64,000 nt of DNA from Serinibacter arcticus (GTDB lineage: Bacteria > Actinomycetota > Actinomycetes > Actinomycetales > Beutenbergiaceae). The stretch is taken from the NCBI RefSeq assembly GCF_004786095.1, contig NZ_RHPJ01000002.1, positions 1 to 64,000 on the forward strand, written 5' to 3'. The stretch's first letter is position 1; the number at the start of each line of letters is the position of its first letter. Shown here piece after piece: positions 9,107 to 16,921 of the stretch. The position numbers were made by a program, and so were the translations under genes. Below the pieces are notes generated by a model that did no database searches, was not told the origin of the DNA, and worked only from the letters and a program-made list of their open reading frames with translations.

Positions 9107-10159
9107 CTACCTCCGCTTGACGGTCGCGAAGCGCTGCTGCAGCAGGACGGCGGCAACGATGATCGCGCCCTTGGCCACGGCCTGGACCGAGGAGTCGAGG
9201 TTGTTCTGCGTGAACACGTTGGTGAGGATCTGGAAGACCAGGACCCCGAGCACGGTGCCGACGATCGTTCCGCGGCCACCGACCAGGAGCGTGCCGCCGA
9301 TGACGACGGCCGCGATGGCGTCCAGCTCGTAGAGCGACCCGGTGCTGGAGGAGCCGGCCGTGGTGCGCGCCAGGATCATCGTGGCGGCGATGCCGACGCA
9401 CAGACCGGCGAGCGTGAAGACCCACATCGTGTGGCGCTTGACGTTGATGCCGGCCAGACGGGCGGCCTCGGGGTTGCCGCCGACAGCGATGGTGCGGCGT
9501 CCGAACGTGGTGCGGTTGAAGAGGAACCAGCCGATCACGGCCACGACCGCGAACATCCAGACGATCATCGGGATGCCGAGGATGTCGCCGCGGAAGAAGT
9601 CGAGGAAGCCGCGATCGGTGATGACCTGGGTCTGGCGACCGGAGATGATCTCGGCGAGACCGCGGGCCGCGACGAGCATCGCGAGCGTCGCGATGAACGA
9701 GACCACCCGGCCGTAGGCGACGAGCAGACCGTTGATCAGACCCGCCGCACCACCGACGGCGAGCGCCGTGAGGACCATGACGATCCAGTGGAACTCGCCC
9801 GCCAGGTTCTGGGTGGCCCAGGTCGTCGCCCAGATGGTGGCGAGACCCATCACGGAACCGACCGACAGGTCGATGCCGCCGGACGTGATGACGAACGTGA
9901 CGCCGATGCTGATGACGCCGATGACCGCGGCCTGCTCGAGGATGACCAGGAAGTTCGGAACGCTCAGGAAGCGGTCACCGGCCGTGACGGTTCCGACGAT
10001 GATCAGCGCGACGAGCGCGACGACGAGGCCGATCATCTGCCCGAGGCCGAGGCCTCCGCCGAGCTTGGCCTTGCGTGCCGGGGTGGCCTCCCCCTGGTTC
10101 GCGTCCACCGAGACCTGATCGGCCCCGGTCGCGGTCGTTGTACCCGAACTGCTGCTCAC
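9107..10159 (-). CDS. ABC sugar importer permease (RbsC/BPD_transp_2 family)
   Basis: A 350-residue polytopic membrane protein with 8-10 hydrophobic segments after a polar N-terminal tail of about 45 residues. The family region SGGIDLSVGSVMGL, the SFIATLAMLVAARGLAEI segment and the GRRTIAVGGNPEAARLAGI loop are clear RbsC-type features; that last loop contacts the ATPase. The start overlaps the ATPase stop codon (ATGA), so translation is coupled. It forms the transmembrane channel of the importer with the lipoprotein encoded 113 bases downstream. The C-terminus ends in a basic patch (RFATVKRR), as usual for the cytoplasmic end. Confidence 0.95.
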   Translation of the reverse strand: MSSSSGTTTATGADQVSVDANQGEATPARKAKLGGGLGLGQMIGLVVALVALIIVGTVTAGDRFLSVPNFLVILEQAAVIGVISIGVTFVITSGGIDLSVGSVMGLATIWATTWATQNLAGEFHWIVMVLTALAVGGAAGLINGLLVAYGRVVSFIATLAMLVAARGLAEIISGRQTQVITDRGFLDFFRGDILGIPMIVWMFAVVAVIGWFLFNRTTFGRRTIAVGGNPEAARLAGINVKRHTMWVFTLAGLCVGIAATMILARTTAGSSSTGSLYELDAIAAVVIGGTLLVGGRGTIVGTVLGVLVFQILTNVFTQNNLDSSVQAVAKGAIIVAAVLLQQRFATVKRR

Positions 10160-11676
10160 GCGTGTGCTCCTTCCATGACGAGGTCGAGCACCTTGTGCTC
10201 GTCGATCTCGGTTGCGGGACCGGTGTGGACCACGCGGCCGTCGGCGACGACCATGACGCGGTCGGCGAGGCCGAGGACTTCCTCGATCTCGCTCGAGACG
10301 AGCACGACCGCGGTCCCGCGGCGCGTGAGCTCTCGGATCAGTGCGTAGATCTCCGCGCGCGCGCCGACGTCGACGCCGCGCGTCGGCTCGTCGAGCAGCA
10401 GCACGTCGCAGCCGTGCACGAGCCAGCGGGCGAGCATCGCCTTCTGCTGGTTGCCGCCGGACAGCGTGCGGATGTTGCGCTCGACGTCGGGCGGCGCGAG
10501 CTGCAGCGCGGTCGCCTGCTCCTTGGCCGCCGCGCGCTCGGCGCGCTCGTCGAGCACGCCGAGCTTCGCGAAGCGCGCGAAGGTCGAGAGCGTGATGTTG
10601 CGGTAGATGGGCTGGTCCAGGAGCAGGCCCTGGCTCTTGCGCTCCTCGGGGGCCAGGCCGATGCCCTTGTTCACGGCGTCGATGACGGATCCGCGGCGCA
10701 GCGCCTTGCCGTTGACCTTGACCGTGCCGGCGGTGGCGCGGCGCGCCCCGTACAGGGTCTCGATGATCTCGGAGCGACCGGCGCCGACCAGGCCTGCGAG
10801 GCCGACGACCTCGCCCGGGCGGACGGAGAACGTCACGGGCTCGAACGTGCCGGCGAGAGCGAGGCCATCGACCTCGAGCACGGGCGTCTCCGACTGCGGT
10901 CCGACGGCGTCGCCGCCGAAGTTCGTGACGACGTCGCGGCCGGTCATCAGGGAGATGAGCTTCGCGGTCGGCGTGTCGGCGACGGCGAGGGACGTAGCGA
11001 CCGTGCGGCCGTCCTTGAGGACCGTGATGCGGTCGCCGATCTGGCGGATCTCCTCCAGGCGGTGGGAGATGTAGACGATGGCGACGCCCGCGTCGCGCAG
11101 CGTGTTGACCACGCGGAAGAGCTGGTTGACCTCCTCCTGGTCCAGCACGGCGGAGGGCTCGTCCATGATGATCAGCTGCGCGTCGTGCGAGAGCGCGCGG
11201 GCCATCTGGACGACCTGCTTGCCGGCGGCCGAGAGCGAGCCGACGAGGCGACCCGGTCGGATCTCGGAGTGGCCGAGACGCGCGAGCAGCTCCTTGGCGC
11301 GACGGTTGGCCTCGCTGCGCTTGAGCACGCCACCCGTGGCCAGCTCGTTGCCCAGGAAGATGTTCTCCGCGACACTCAGGCCGTCGACGACGTCGAGCTC
11401 CTGGAAGATCGTGGCAATACCCATCTTCAGGGCGGCCGCCGTCGAGGTGAGCTTGACGACCTCGCCCTTCCAGCGGATCTCCCCCTCGGTGGGCTGGTGC
11501 GCACCGGCGAGCGTCTTGATCAGCGTCGACTTGCCCGCACCGTTCTGACCGAGGAGGCAGTGGACCTCACCGGGCAGGACGTGCAGGTCGACACCGTCGA
11601 GTGCCCGAACTCCGGGGAACACCTTGACGATTCCGTTCATGTCCAGCAGCTCCGCTGGCGGGTCCTCTGTGACCAT
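10156..11676 (-). CDS. ABC sugar importer ATPase with two nucleotide-binding domains (RbsA/MglA type)
   Basis: A 506-residue double ATPase. Domain 1 has Walker A GQNGAGKST (about residue 42), a divergent signature LSAAGKQ and Walker B LIIMDEPSAVLD. Domain 2 has the degenerate Walker A GLVGAGRSE typical of the second half in this family, signature LSGGNQQK and Walker B LLLDEPTRGVDVG. It drives the CUT2 importer with the adjacent permease and binding protein. It is the first gene of the operon. A consensus promoter sits so close that the transcript should begin at or next to the ATG (TTGACA, 18 bases, TAGTGT, 6 bases, ATG), so it is probably leaderless. It faces the ROK regulator gene across 255 bases. 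Confidence 0.96.
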   Translation of the reverse strand: MVTEDPPAELLDMNGIVKVFPGVRALDGVDLHVLPGEVHCLLGQNGAGKSTLIKTLAGAHQPTEGEIRWKGEVVKLTSTAAALKMGIATIFQELDVVDGLSVAENIFLGNELATGGVLKRSEANRRAKELLARLGHSEIRPGRLVGSLSAAGKQVVQMARALSHDAQLIIMDEPSAVLDQEEVNQLFRVVNTLRDAGVAIVYISHRLEEIRQIGDRITVLKDGRTVATSLAVADTPTAKLISLMTGRDVVTNFGGDAVGPQSETPVLEVDGLALAGTFEPVTFSVRPGEVVGLAGLVGAGRSEIIETLYGARRATAGTVKVNGKALRRGSVIDAVNKGIGLAPEERKSQGLLLDQPIYRNITLSTFARFAKLGVLDERAERAAAKEQATALQLAPPDVERNIRTLSGGNQQKAMLARWLVHGCDVLLLDEPTRGVDVGARAEIYALIRELTRRGTAVVLVSSEIEEVLGLADRVMVVADGRVVHTGPATEIDEHKVLDLVMEGAHA

Positions 11677-11682
11677 ACGGCG

Positions 11683-11729
11683 ACACTAACGAGCACTTCC
11701 GACGGCTGTCAACGTAAGTAGGTAACGTT
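11683..11729 (-). promoter_or_regulatory. Promoter and operator of the sugar operon
   Basis: On the minus strand TTGACA (11707-11712) and TAGTGT (11683-11688) are 18 bases apart, six bases before the ATPase ATG. An inverted repeat AACGT-N9-ACGTT (11711-11715 and 11725-11729) overlaps the -35 box, the position expected for a repressor site. The divergent ROK protein is the natural candidate, by inference only. Confidence 0.65.
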
Positions 11730-11848
11730 CCTGTCTCAACCCGTGATGCCCCGGGCATCGCATGGACGGCCGCGGCCCGCGCTCCCTACAGTCGCGGGCA
11801 CGGCCGGGGGTCGGCGGCACGGGCGCCCTGACCTCGAGACACGAAAAA

Positions 11849-11882
11849 GGCGTAGATCCCCGTTCTTGTGTTGATCTGCGCC
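11849..11882. promoter_or_regulatory. Inverted repeat upstream of the ROK gene, candidate autoregulatory operator
   Basis: GGCGTAGATC (11849-11858) and GATCTGCGCC (11873-11882) are inverted copies with 9 of 10 matches around a 14-base spacer. A TAAGAT hexamer (11884-11889) follows and could be the -10 box of the ROK gene. The rest of the 255-base divergent gap shows no gene. Confidence 0.5.
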
Positions 11883-11931
11883 ATAAGATGACCACGCGGG
11901 CCACCCCCGTGGACCGACGAGAGGCTGGCCG

Positions 11932-13125
11932 ATGAGCACCGACACCACCGAGAGAATGCGGATCGTCACGCGCTCGGCAGGAGCGGGAGAGCTCTTCCAG
12001 CTGTTCCGCGACGGTCGCCCCCGCACCCGGACCGAGCTCGCCACCACCACCGGCCACGCGCGCTCGACGATCACCTCCCGCCTCGAGGCGCTGCTCTCGA
12101 GCGGTCTCATCGCGCCCGTCGGCGAGGCCAGCTCGACCGGGGGTCGCCCCTCGACCTCGTTCGCCTTCAACCCGTCCTCGCGCGTGGTGCTCGCCGTCGA
12201 CCTCGGAGCGACGCACGCCCGCCTCGGGCTGACCGACCTCGCCGGGCGCGTCCTCGCCGGCAGCGAGCACGCGATCAACATCTCCGACGGTCCCGACGCC
12301 GTGCTCTCCTGGGTGGCCGAGATCGGCCGCGACCTGCTCGACGAGGCGGGCCGCGACCTCGCCGACCTGATGTGCATCGGGGCGGGCCTGCCCGGACCGG
12401 TCGAGCACTCCACCGGCCACCCGATCAACCCGCCGATCATGCCCGGCTGGGACGGCGTGGACGTGCCAGGGATCCTGACGGGGCACCTCGGCGTCCCCGC
12501 GTTCGTCGACAACGACGTCAACCTCATGGCCCTGGGCGAGCACCGGCACGCCTGGCCCGAGAAGACCGACCTGCTGTTCGTCAAGGTCGCCACGGGCATC
12601 GGCGCCGGACTCATCCTGGATGGTCAGCTGCGCCGCGGCGCCCAGGGCGCGGCGGGCGACATCGGACACATCAGCCCGGACAACGAGCTGACCACGCCGT
12701 GCCGCTGCGGCAACATCGGCTGCCTCGAGGCCGTCGCCGGCGGGGGCGCGCTCGCCGCCGAGCTGCGCGAGCAGGGGGTCGACGCCACGACGAGCTCCGA
12801 CGTCGTGGCCCTCGCACGGTCCGGCAACCTCCCCGCTCGACACGCGGTCCGGTCCGCCGGCCGGCTGATCGGGACCGTGCTCGCGAGCTGCGTGAGCATG
12901 GTCAACCCCTCGCTCATCGTGGTCGGGGGTGTGCTGGCCGAGTCCGGCGACCACCTCATCGCCGGGATCCGCGAGGTCGTCTACCAGCGCTCGCTGCCGC
13001 TGGCCACGCAGCACCTGCGGATCGTCACGTCTCGTACCGGCGCCGCGGCCGGCATCCTCGGGGCGAGCATGCTCGCCGTCGACGAGATGCTCTCGGTCGA
13101 GGCCGTGGACGCGCTCGCGGGCTGA
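11932..13125 (+). CDS. ROK family transcriptional regulator
   Basis: A 397-residue protein with an N-terminal winged helix-turn-helix (about residues 15-70, RTELATTTGHARSTITSRLEALL) and a ROK sugar-kinase-like domain: phosphate motif DLGATHARLGLTD, EHRHAW region, and the ROK zinc signature CRCGNIGCLEA with upstream GHI. In this family the HTH proteins are mostly repressors released by a sugar or cyclitol. It is divergent from the ABC/dehydrogenase/isomerase operon, so it probably controls that operon. The ATG follows GAGAGG at a normal distance. After its stop codon, TGA recurs in frame at 13135, 13147 and 13171, 12 and 24 bases apart. Whether the kinase site is still active is not obvious. 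Confidence 0.93.
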   Translation: MSTDTTERMRIVTRSAGAGELFQLFRDGRPRTRTELATTTGHARSTITSRLEALLSSGLIAPVGEASSTGGRPSTSFAFNPSSRVVLAVDLGATHARLGLTDLAGRVLAGSEHAINISDGPDAVLSWVAEIGRDLLDEAGRDLADLMCIGAGLPGPVEHSTGHPINPPIMPGWDGVDVPGILTGHLGVPAFVDNDVNLMALGEHRHAWPEKTDLLFVKVATGIGAGLILDGQLRRGAQGAAGDIGHISPDNELTTPCRCGNIGCLEAVAGGGALAAELREQGVDATTSSDVVALARSGNLPARHAVRSAGRLIGTVLASCVSMVNPSLIVVGGVLAESGDHLIAGIREVVYQRSLPLATQHLRIVTSRTGAAAGILGASMLAVDEMLSVEAVDALAG

Positions 13126-13203
13126 CCGCCCGCCTGACCGCCTGCCTGACGGGCGGATCGCGCGACCGGCTGACCGGCCGAACCGGCGGGAACGACCTCT
13201 CCC

Positions 13204-13257
13204 GAGAACGTCCTCCGTCGCGTTCCGGCGGCCGTTACCGCGACCCACGACGTTCTC
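13204..13257. repeat. 54-bp GAGAACGTC hairpin repeat, copy A
   Basis: Ends GAGAACGTC and GACGTTCTC are perfect inverted repeats, and 16 of 19 outer positions pair. Copies of identical length lie at 20827 and 22737, with a decayed one at 13359. It lies in the convergent gap between the ROK and EboF-like genes. Confidence 0.85.
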
Positions 13258-13308
13258 GACGTTCGTTCCGGGGTCCCCACCCGTCCGTGGAGGTCGGCAT
13301 CCCAAGGT

Positions 13309-13349
13309 TGCGATCGTTCGTGTCCTTCGGAAGGACACGAACGATCGCA
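13309..13349. terminator. Bidirectional terminator hairpin between convergent genes
   Basis: A perfect 41-base palindrome: 20-base arms around a single central G (TGCGATCGTTCGTG... and its complement). It lies between the ends of the ROK gene and the EboF-like gene, so it can stop transcription from both sides. There is no T-run, as is common in actinobacteria. Confidence 0.75.
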
Positions 13350-13358
13350 GAAAGTTGA

Positions 13359-13412
13359 CCGCCCGCCGCGGCTCGCATGCCGGCGATCGAAACCGCGAGG
13401 CAGGACGTTCTC
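13359..13412. repeat. 54-bp hairpin repeat, decayed copy A'
   Basis: The right half (CCGCGAGGCAGGACGTTCTC) matches copies A-C closely. The left GAGAACGTC arm has decayed. With copy A it flanks the terminator palindrome. Confidence 0.55.
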
Positions 13413-13417
13413 GGTGG

Positions 13418-13490
13418 GCGGGTCAGCGAGGCGGGGCGGGGTGGTGGGGGGTGGTGCGGGGTGGTGGGGGCGGGTCAGCGAGGCGGGGCG
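13418..13490. repeat. Direct repeat of a gene end, with a G-rich tract
   Basis: The 21-base stretch starting GCGGGTCAGCGAGG occurs at 13418-13438 and again at 13470-13490. The second copy contains the real stop codon of the EboF-like gene and the first carries a duplicate of it. Between them is a G-rich tract (GGGG, GGGGGG, GGGG, GGGGG runs) able to form a quadruplex. Confidence 0.65.
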
Positions 13491-14875
13491 ACCCCCGCCA
13501 GCTCGAGGATGAGGTCGCGGACCTCCGTCGCGGCGAGCCGGTCGCGGGCGACCGACGCGTCGTCGCACAGCAGGACCGGCGCGAACTCCGGGTCCTCCGG
13601 CAGCCGGCCGTGGCTCCCCCGCACGGGCGAGGGGTCCAGCGGGACGACCTGCATCGAGTACCGCAGCCCCGCCTTCTTGCGGATCAGCGTCGACGCCGCG
13701 CGCGCCTTGACCCACCTGTCCTTCGGGTCGAAGAACAGCTCGGCCGGGTCGTAGCCCGGCTTCTTGTGGATCTCGACGGCGCGCGCGAAGTCCGGCGCGT
13801 CGGCGTCGTCGAGCCAGTAGTAGTAGGTGAACCACGCCTGCGGCTCGCTGACGACGACGAGGTCGCCCGCGCGGTCGTGGTCCAGCCCGGCCTCGGCCTT
13901 CCCGGCGTCGTCGAGCACCTGCTCGACCCCCGGCAACGCGCGCAGCAGCTCCGCCACCTGCGGCAGGTCGGCGGGGTCGTGCACGTACACGTGCGCGATC
14001 TGGTGGTCGGCGACGGCGAACGCCCGCGACGTCCACGGGTCCAGCAGCTCGCCGGTCGCGTTGTGGTGCACGTGCAGCAGGCCCGCGCGGCGCAGCGCCC
14101 GGTTGATGTCGACCGGCTGCGAGACCGGCGTGATCCCGTACTCGCTCAGCACCACCACGCGTGCGCCGAGCGCGCGGGCGTCGTCGAGCAGCGGGGCGAG
14201 CTCGCGGTCCAGCTCCTGCGCCGCGCGCACCCCCTGCGGGCTCTCGGGGCCGAACCGCTGGTGGTCGTAGTCCAGGTGCGGGACGTAGGCCAGCGTCAGG
14301 TCGTGGTCGGGCAGCACCTCACGGGTCGCGGCGATGATCCAGCGCGAGGAGGCGATGCTCGCCGTCGGACCCCAGTAGGTGAAGAGCGGGAACTTTCCGA
14401 TCTTCACCTCGAGCTCGTCGTGCAGCTCGGGCGGCCACGACCAGAAGTCCGGATCCTTGGCACCGTCCGCGTGGTAGACGGGACGGGGCGTGATCGTGGA
14501 GTCCGCCGTCGACCCCATCGCGTACCACCAGCACACGTTCGCCACGCGGTAGTCGGGGCGCGAGCGCCGGATCGTCTCCCACACCTTCTCGCCCGCGACG
14601 AGCCGGTGGTGCTGACGCCACAGCAGCACCTCGCCGAGGTCGCGGAAGAACCAGCCGTTCCCGACGGCGCCGTGCTCGCTCGGCAGCGTGCCCGTCAGGA
14701 ACGTCGACTGCACCGAGCACGTGACGGCCGGCAGCACGGTGCCCAGCTCGGCCTGGAAGCCGGCCGCGCCGATCGAGCGCAGGTGCGGCATGTGCTTGAG
14801 CGCGTTCGGCGTGAGCCCGACAACGTCGAGCACCAGGATCTTGTCGGCGGACGTGCCGCCGTGGTCGTTGCTCAT
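13475..14875 (-). CDS. Alkaline-phosphatase-superfamily phosphodiesterase, EboF-like
   Basis: A 466-residue protein of the type I phosphodiesterase/nucleotide pyrophosphatase fold. Metal-site elements: LDVVGL near the N-terminus, TCSVQSTFLTG with the presumed Thr nucleophile (about residue 50), LDYDHQRFGP, and a C-terminal DHQIAHVYVH. The usual D-H pair reads LSEYGI, so the site is atypical but such a form is seen in ebo-linked members. No signal peptide is visible. The ATG overlaps the upstream stop (ATGA). It is the last gene of the ebo-like operon. In known ebo clusters a phosphatase-fold protein of this kind takes part in precursor handling; the substrate here is unknown. It is followed by a duplicated tail and a terminator. 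Confidence 0.88.
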   Translation of the reverse strand: MSNDHGGTSADKILVLDVVGLTPNALKHMPHLRSIGAAGFQAELGTVLPAVTCSVQSTFLTGTLPSEHGAVGNGWFFRDLGEVLLWRQHHRLVAGEKVWETIRRSRPDYRVANVCWWYAMGSTADSTITPRPVYHADGAKDPDFWSWPPELHDELEVKIGKFPLFTYWGPTASIASSRWIIAATREVLPDHDLTLAYVPHLDYDHQRFGPESPQGVRAAQELDRELAPLLDDARALGARVVVLSEYGITPVSQPVDINRALRRAGLLHVHHNATGELLDPWTSRAFAVADHQIAHVYVHDPADLPQVAELLRALPGVEQVLDDAGKAEAGLDHDRAGDLVVVSEPQAWFTYYYWLDDADAPDFARAVEIHKKPGYDPAELFFDPKDRWVKARAASTLIRKKAGLRYSMQVVPLDPSPVRGSHGRLPEDPEFAPVLLCDDASVARDRLAATEVRDLILELAGVAPPR

Positions 14876-16056
14876 GCGTTCTCCCGTTCCAGGCCGAGGG
14901 TCGCCAGGTGGTCGGCGGCCCAGGTGAGCTCGGCGGCGATGCCCGCCACGAGCTCGGCGTCGGTCGTCGGACGCTGCGCGCTCGGCAGCACGCCCCACGT
15001 GTAGCTCTCGACCTCGAGGTGGTCCACGACGGGCTCGTCCCCGCCCAGCAGCACCGCGAGCGACTCGCGCAGCTCCGGCGTCGTGCTCCGCAGACCGGGA
15101 GCCTGTGCCTCGGCATGAAGCGGCACGTGGAAGTGGATGCGCCAGGGGTCGGCGCCCGAGTCGGAGTCGCACCCCGCGAGCGCCTCCGGCAGGTCGTCGA
15201 ACCCGCGCCCGAGCGCGGCCGCCCCACCGGGCACCCGCACCTGGTGCAGGAACCGGTCCTCGGCGAACTCCCCCAGGGCCTCCCGGGAGGCCGGGTCCGC
15301 GGGGTCGGCCACGTGCAGCGCGGCCGAGACCTGAGCCTTCACGACCGAGATCCCCGCACCGGAGAGCAGGTCGACGGCGTCGCGCGCCGTCGCGAACCCC
15401 GTCGCCAGGTGGGCGAGGTCGAGGCACACGCCGAGGCGGTCGCGATCGAGCCCCTCGAGCGCGACGACGGCCTGCTCCACCGTCTCCACGACACACCCCG
15501 GCTCGGGCTCGAGCCCCACCTGGATGCTGCGCCCGGTCTCGCGCTCGATCGCGGCGAGCTCGTCGGTCAGGGTCGCAAGGTTCTCGCGCGCGGCGGCGGC
15601 GCGCGCGTCGTCCCACGGCTCGCGCCACGCGAGCGGGAGCGTCGAGATCGAGCCGCGCGCGACGTCGTCGGGCAGCAGGCGCGCGAGCACCCACGCGGCG
15701 TCGACCGTGTAGGCGAGACGCTCCGCCGTCGTCCAGTCAGGGTGGTAGACGGCGTGCTTGACGACGGGCGCCTGGAACGCGCCGTACGGGAACGCGTTGA
15801 CGGTGACGACCTCGCCGCCGGCGCGGCGCAGCCCGTCGCGCAGACGCGCCAGCGCGTCAGGATCGCGGCGCAGGGTGTGGACGGCGTCGGCCGAGAGCCA
15901 GGTCCCGATGCTGAGCGACGGCGTGCCGACGGCCTCGCGCACGGGACGCGCGTACGTCTCGAGCTGGGCGACGATCCCGTCGACCTCGTGCGCGGCGTGG
16001 ACGTTGGTGCAGTAGCCGAGGTGGATCGTGCGGCCGCCGGGGTGGCGCAGCCGCAT
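14872..16056 (-). CDS. EboE-like TIM-barrel protein (metabolite traffic)
   Basis: A 394-residue xylose-isomerase-like barrel with the EboE N-terminal pattern IHLGYCTNVHAAHEVDGI, followed by GLEPEPGC (a metal-type Glu), CLDLAHLATGF (Asp and His) and HFHVPLH and VESYTW near the end. EboE proteins lie in ebo clusters, which in a cyanobacterium are needed to move a pigment precursor to the periplasm (established for scytonemin); the reaction is unknown. The ATG shares one base with the TatD stop (TGATG), and the stop overlaps the next start (ATGA). The ending WAADHLATLGLERENA is typical helical tail. I assign EboE from the N-terminal signature and context. Confidence 0.87.
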   Translation of the reverse strand: MRLRHPGGRTIHLGYCTNVHAAHEVDGIVAQLETYARPVREAVGTPSLSIGTWLSADAVHTLRRDPDALARLRDGLRRAGGEVVTVNAFPYGAFQAPVVKHAVYHPDWTTAERLAYTVDAAWVLARLLPDDVARGSISTLPLAWREPWDDARAAAARENLATLTDELAAIERETGRSIQVGLEPEPGCVVETVEQAVVALEGLDRDRLGVCLDLAHLATGFATARDAVDLLSGAGISVVKAQVSAALHVADPADPASREALGEFAEDRFLHQVRVPGGAAALGRGFDDLPEALAGCDSDSGADPWRIHFHVPLHAEAQAPGLRSTTPELRESLAVLLGGDEPVVDHLEVESYTWGVLPSAQRPTTDAELVAGIAAELTWAADHLATLGLERENA

Positions 16057-16919
16057 CAGTCGATCGCCTCGCCGCGGGCGAGGGAGTTGCCGGCGAAGTC
16101 TGCGGCAGGTGCCGAGGCGTTCTCGTCCGGCAGGACCAGCCGCCCGCTCCGCCCGTAGAACTCCACGGGGTTGCGCCACAGCACGCGGTCGACGTCGTCC
16201 TCGGTGAACCCGGCCGCGAGCATCGCCCGCCCCGTGTAGAGCGTGGTGAGCGGGTCGCTGTGACCCCAGTCGGCGGCCGAGTTGACCATCACGCGCTCGA
16301 GCCCGACGCGCTGCAGGATCGTGACCATCCGGTCCGGCGACATCTTGGTGTCCGGGTAGATGGAGAACGCGGCCCACGACCCGGAGTCCAGCACCATGTC
16401 GACCGTGCGCTCGTTGAGGTGGTCGACCACGACGTCGGCGGCGTCGAGCCCCGACTGCGCGACGATCTCGAGCGTGCGGCGCGTGCCGGCCTCCTTGTCG
16501 CGGTGCGGTGTGTGGACCATCGCGGGCAGCTCGTGCTCGCCGGCCAGCTCGAGCTGGCGCACGAACGCGAACTCCTCCTCGGGCGTCATCGAGTCGAAGC
16601 CCGTCTCGCCGACGGCGACCACGCCGTCCTTGGCGAGGTAGCGCGGCAGCTTCTCGAGCACGCCGATGCAGCGCGGGTCGTTCGCCTCCTTCGGGTTCAG
16701 CCCGATCGTGGCGTGGTGCGCGATGCCGAACCGCGAGGCCCGGAACCGCTCCCAGCCGAGGAGGCCGTCGAAGTAGTCGAGGAAGGAGTCCACGGACGTG
16801 CGCGGCTGGCCGAGCCAGAACGCGGGCTCGGTCACGGCGCGGACCCCGGCGTCGTACATGGCGCGGTAGTCGTCCGTGGTCCGGGACGTCATGTGGATGT
16901 GGGGGTCGAAGATGCGCAC
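16056..16919 (-). CDS. TatD-family metal-dependent hydrolase, EboB-like
   Basis: A 287-residue amidohydrolase-fold protein. Metal ligands in order: HIH in FDPHIHMTS (residues 7-9), Glu in AVGETGFD, His in MVHTPHRDK, His in VVDHLNE, and Asp in SAADWGHSDP. The start is a GTG three bases beyond the EboA-like stop, with AAGGA at the right spacing; the longer open frame upstream reads as low-complexity Arg. TatD relatives are nucleases or hydrolases, and the EboB subgroup is found only in ebo clusters. It sits between the EboA-like and EboE-like genes with 1-3 base junctions, indicating one transcript and coupled translation. The actual substrate is not known. Confidence 0.9.
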   Translation of the reverse strand: MRIFDPHIHMTSRTTDDYRAMYDAGVRAVTEPAFWLGQPRTSVDSFLDYFDGLLGWERFRASRFGIAHHATIGLNPKEANDPRCIGVLEKLPRYLAKDGVVAVGETGFDSMTPEEEFAFVRQLELAGEHELPAMVHTPHRDKEAGTRRTLEIVAQSGLDAADVVVDHLNERTVDMVLDSGSWAAFSIYPDTKMSPDRMVTILQRVGLERVMVNSAADWGHSDPLTTLYTGRAMLAAGFTEDDVDRVLWRNPVEFYGRSGRLVLPDENASAPAADFAGNSLARGEAID

Positions 16920-16921
16920 GG

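Noticed and set aside
13204-13257. The 54-bp hairpins as ordinary Rho-independent terminators
   Set aside because: They have fixed length and conserved ends in three places, lack T-runs, and one gap holds two of them plus a separate stronger terminator, so a repeat family fits better.
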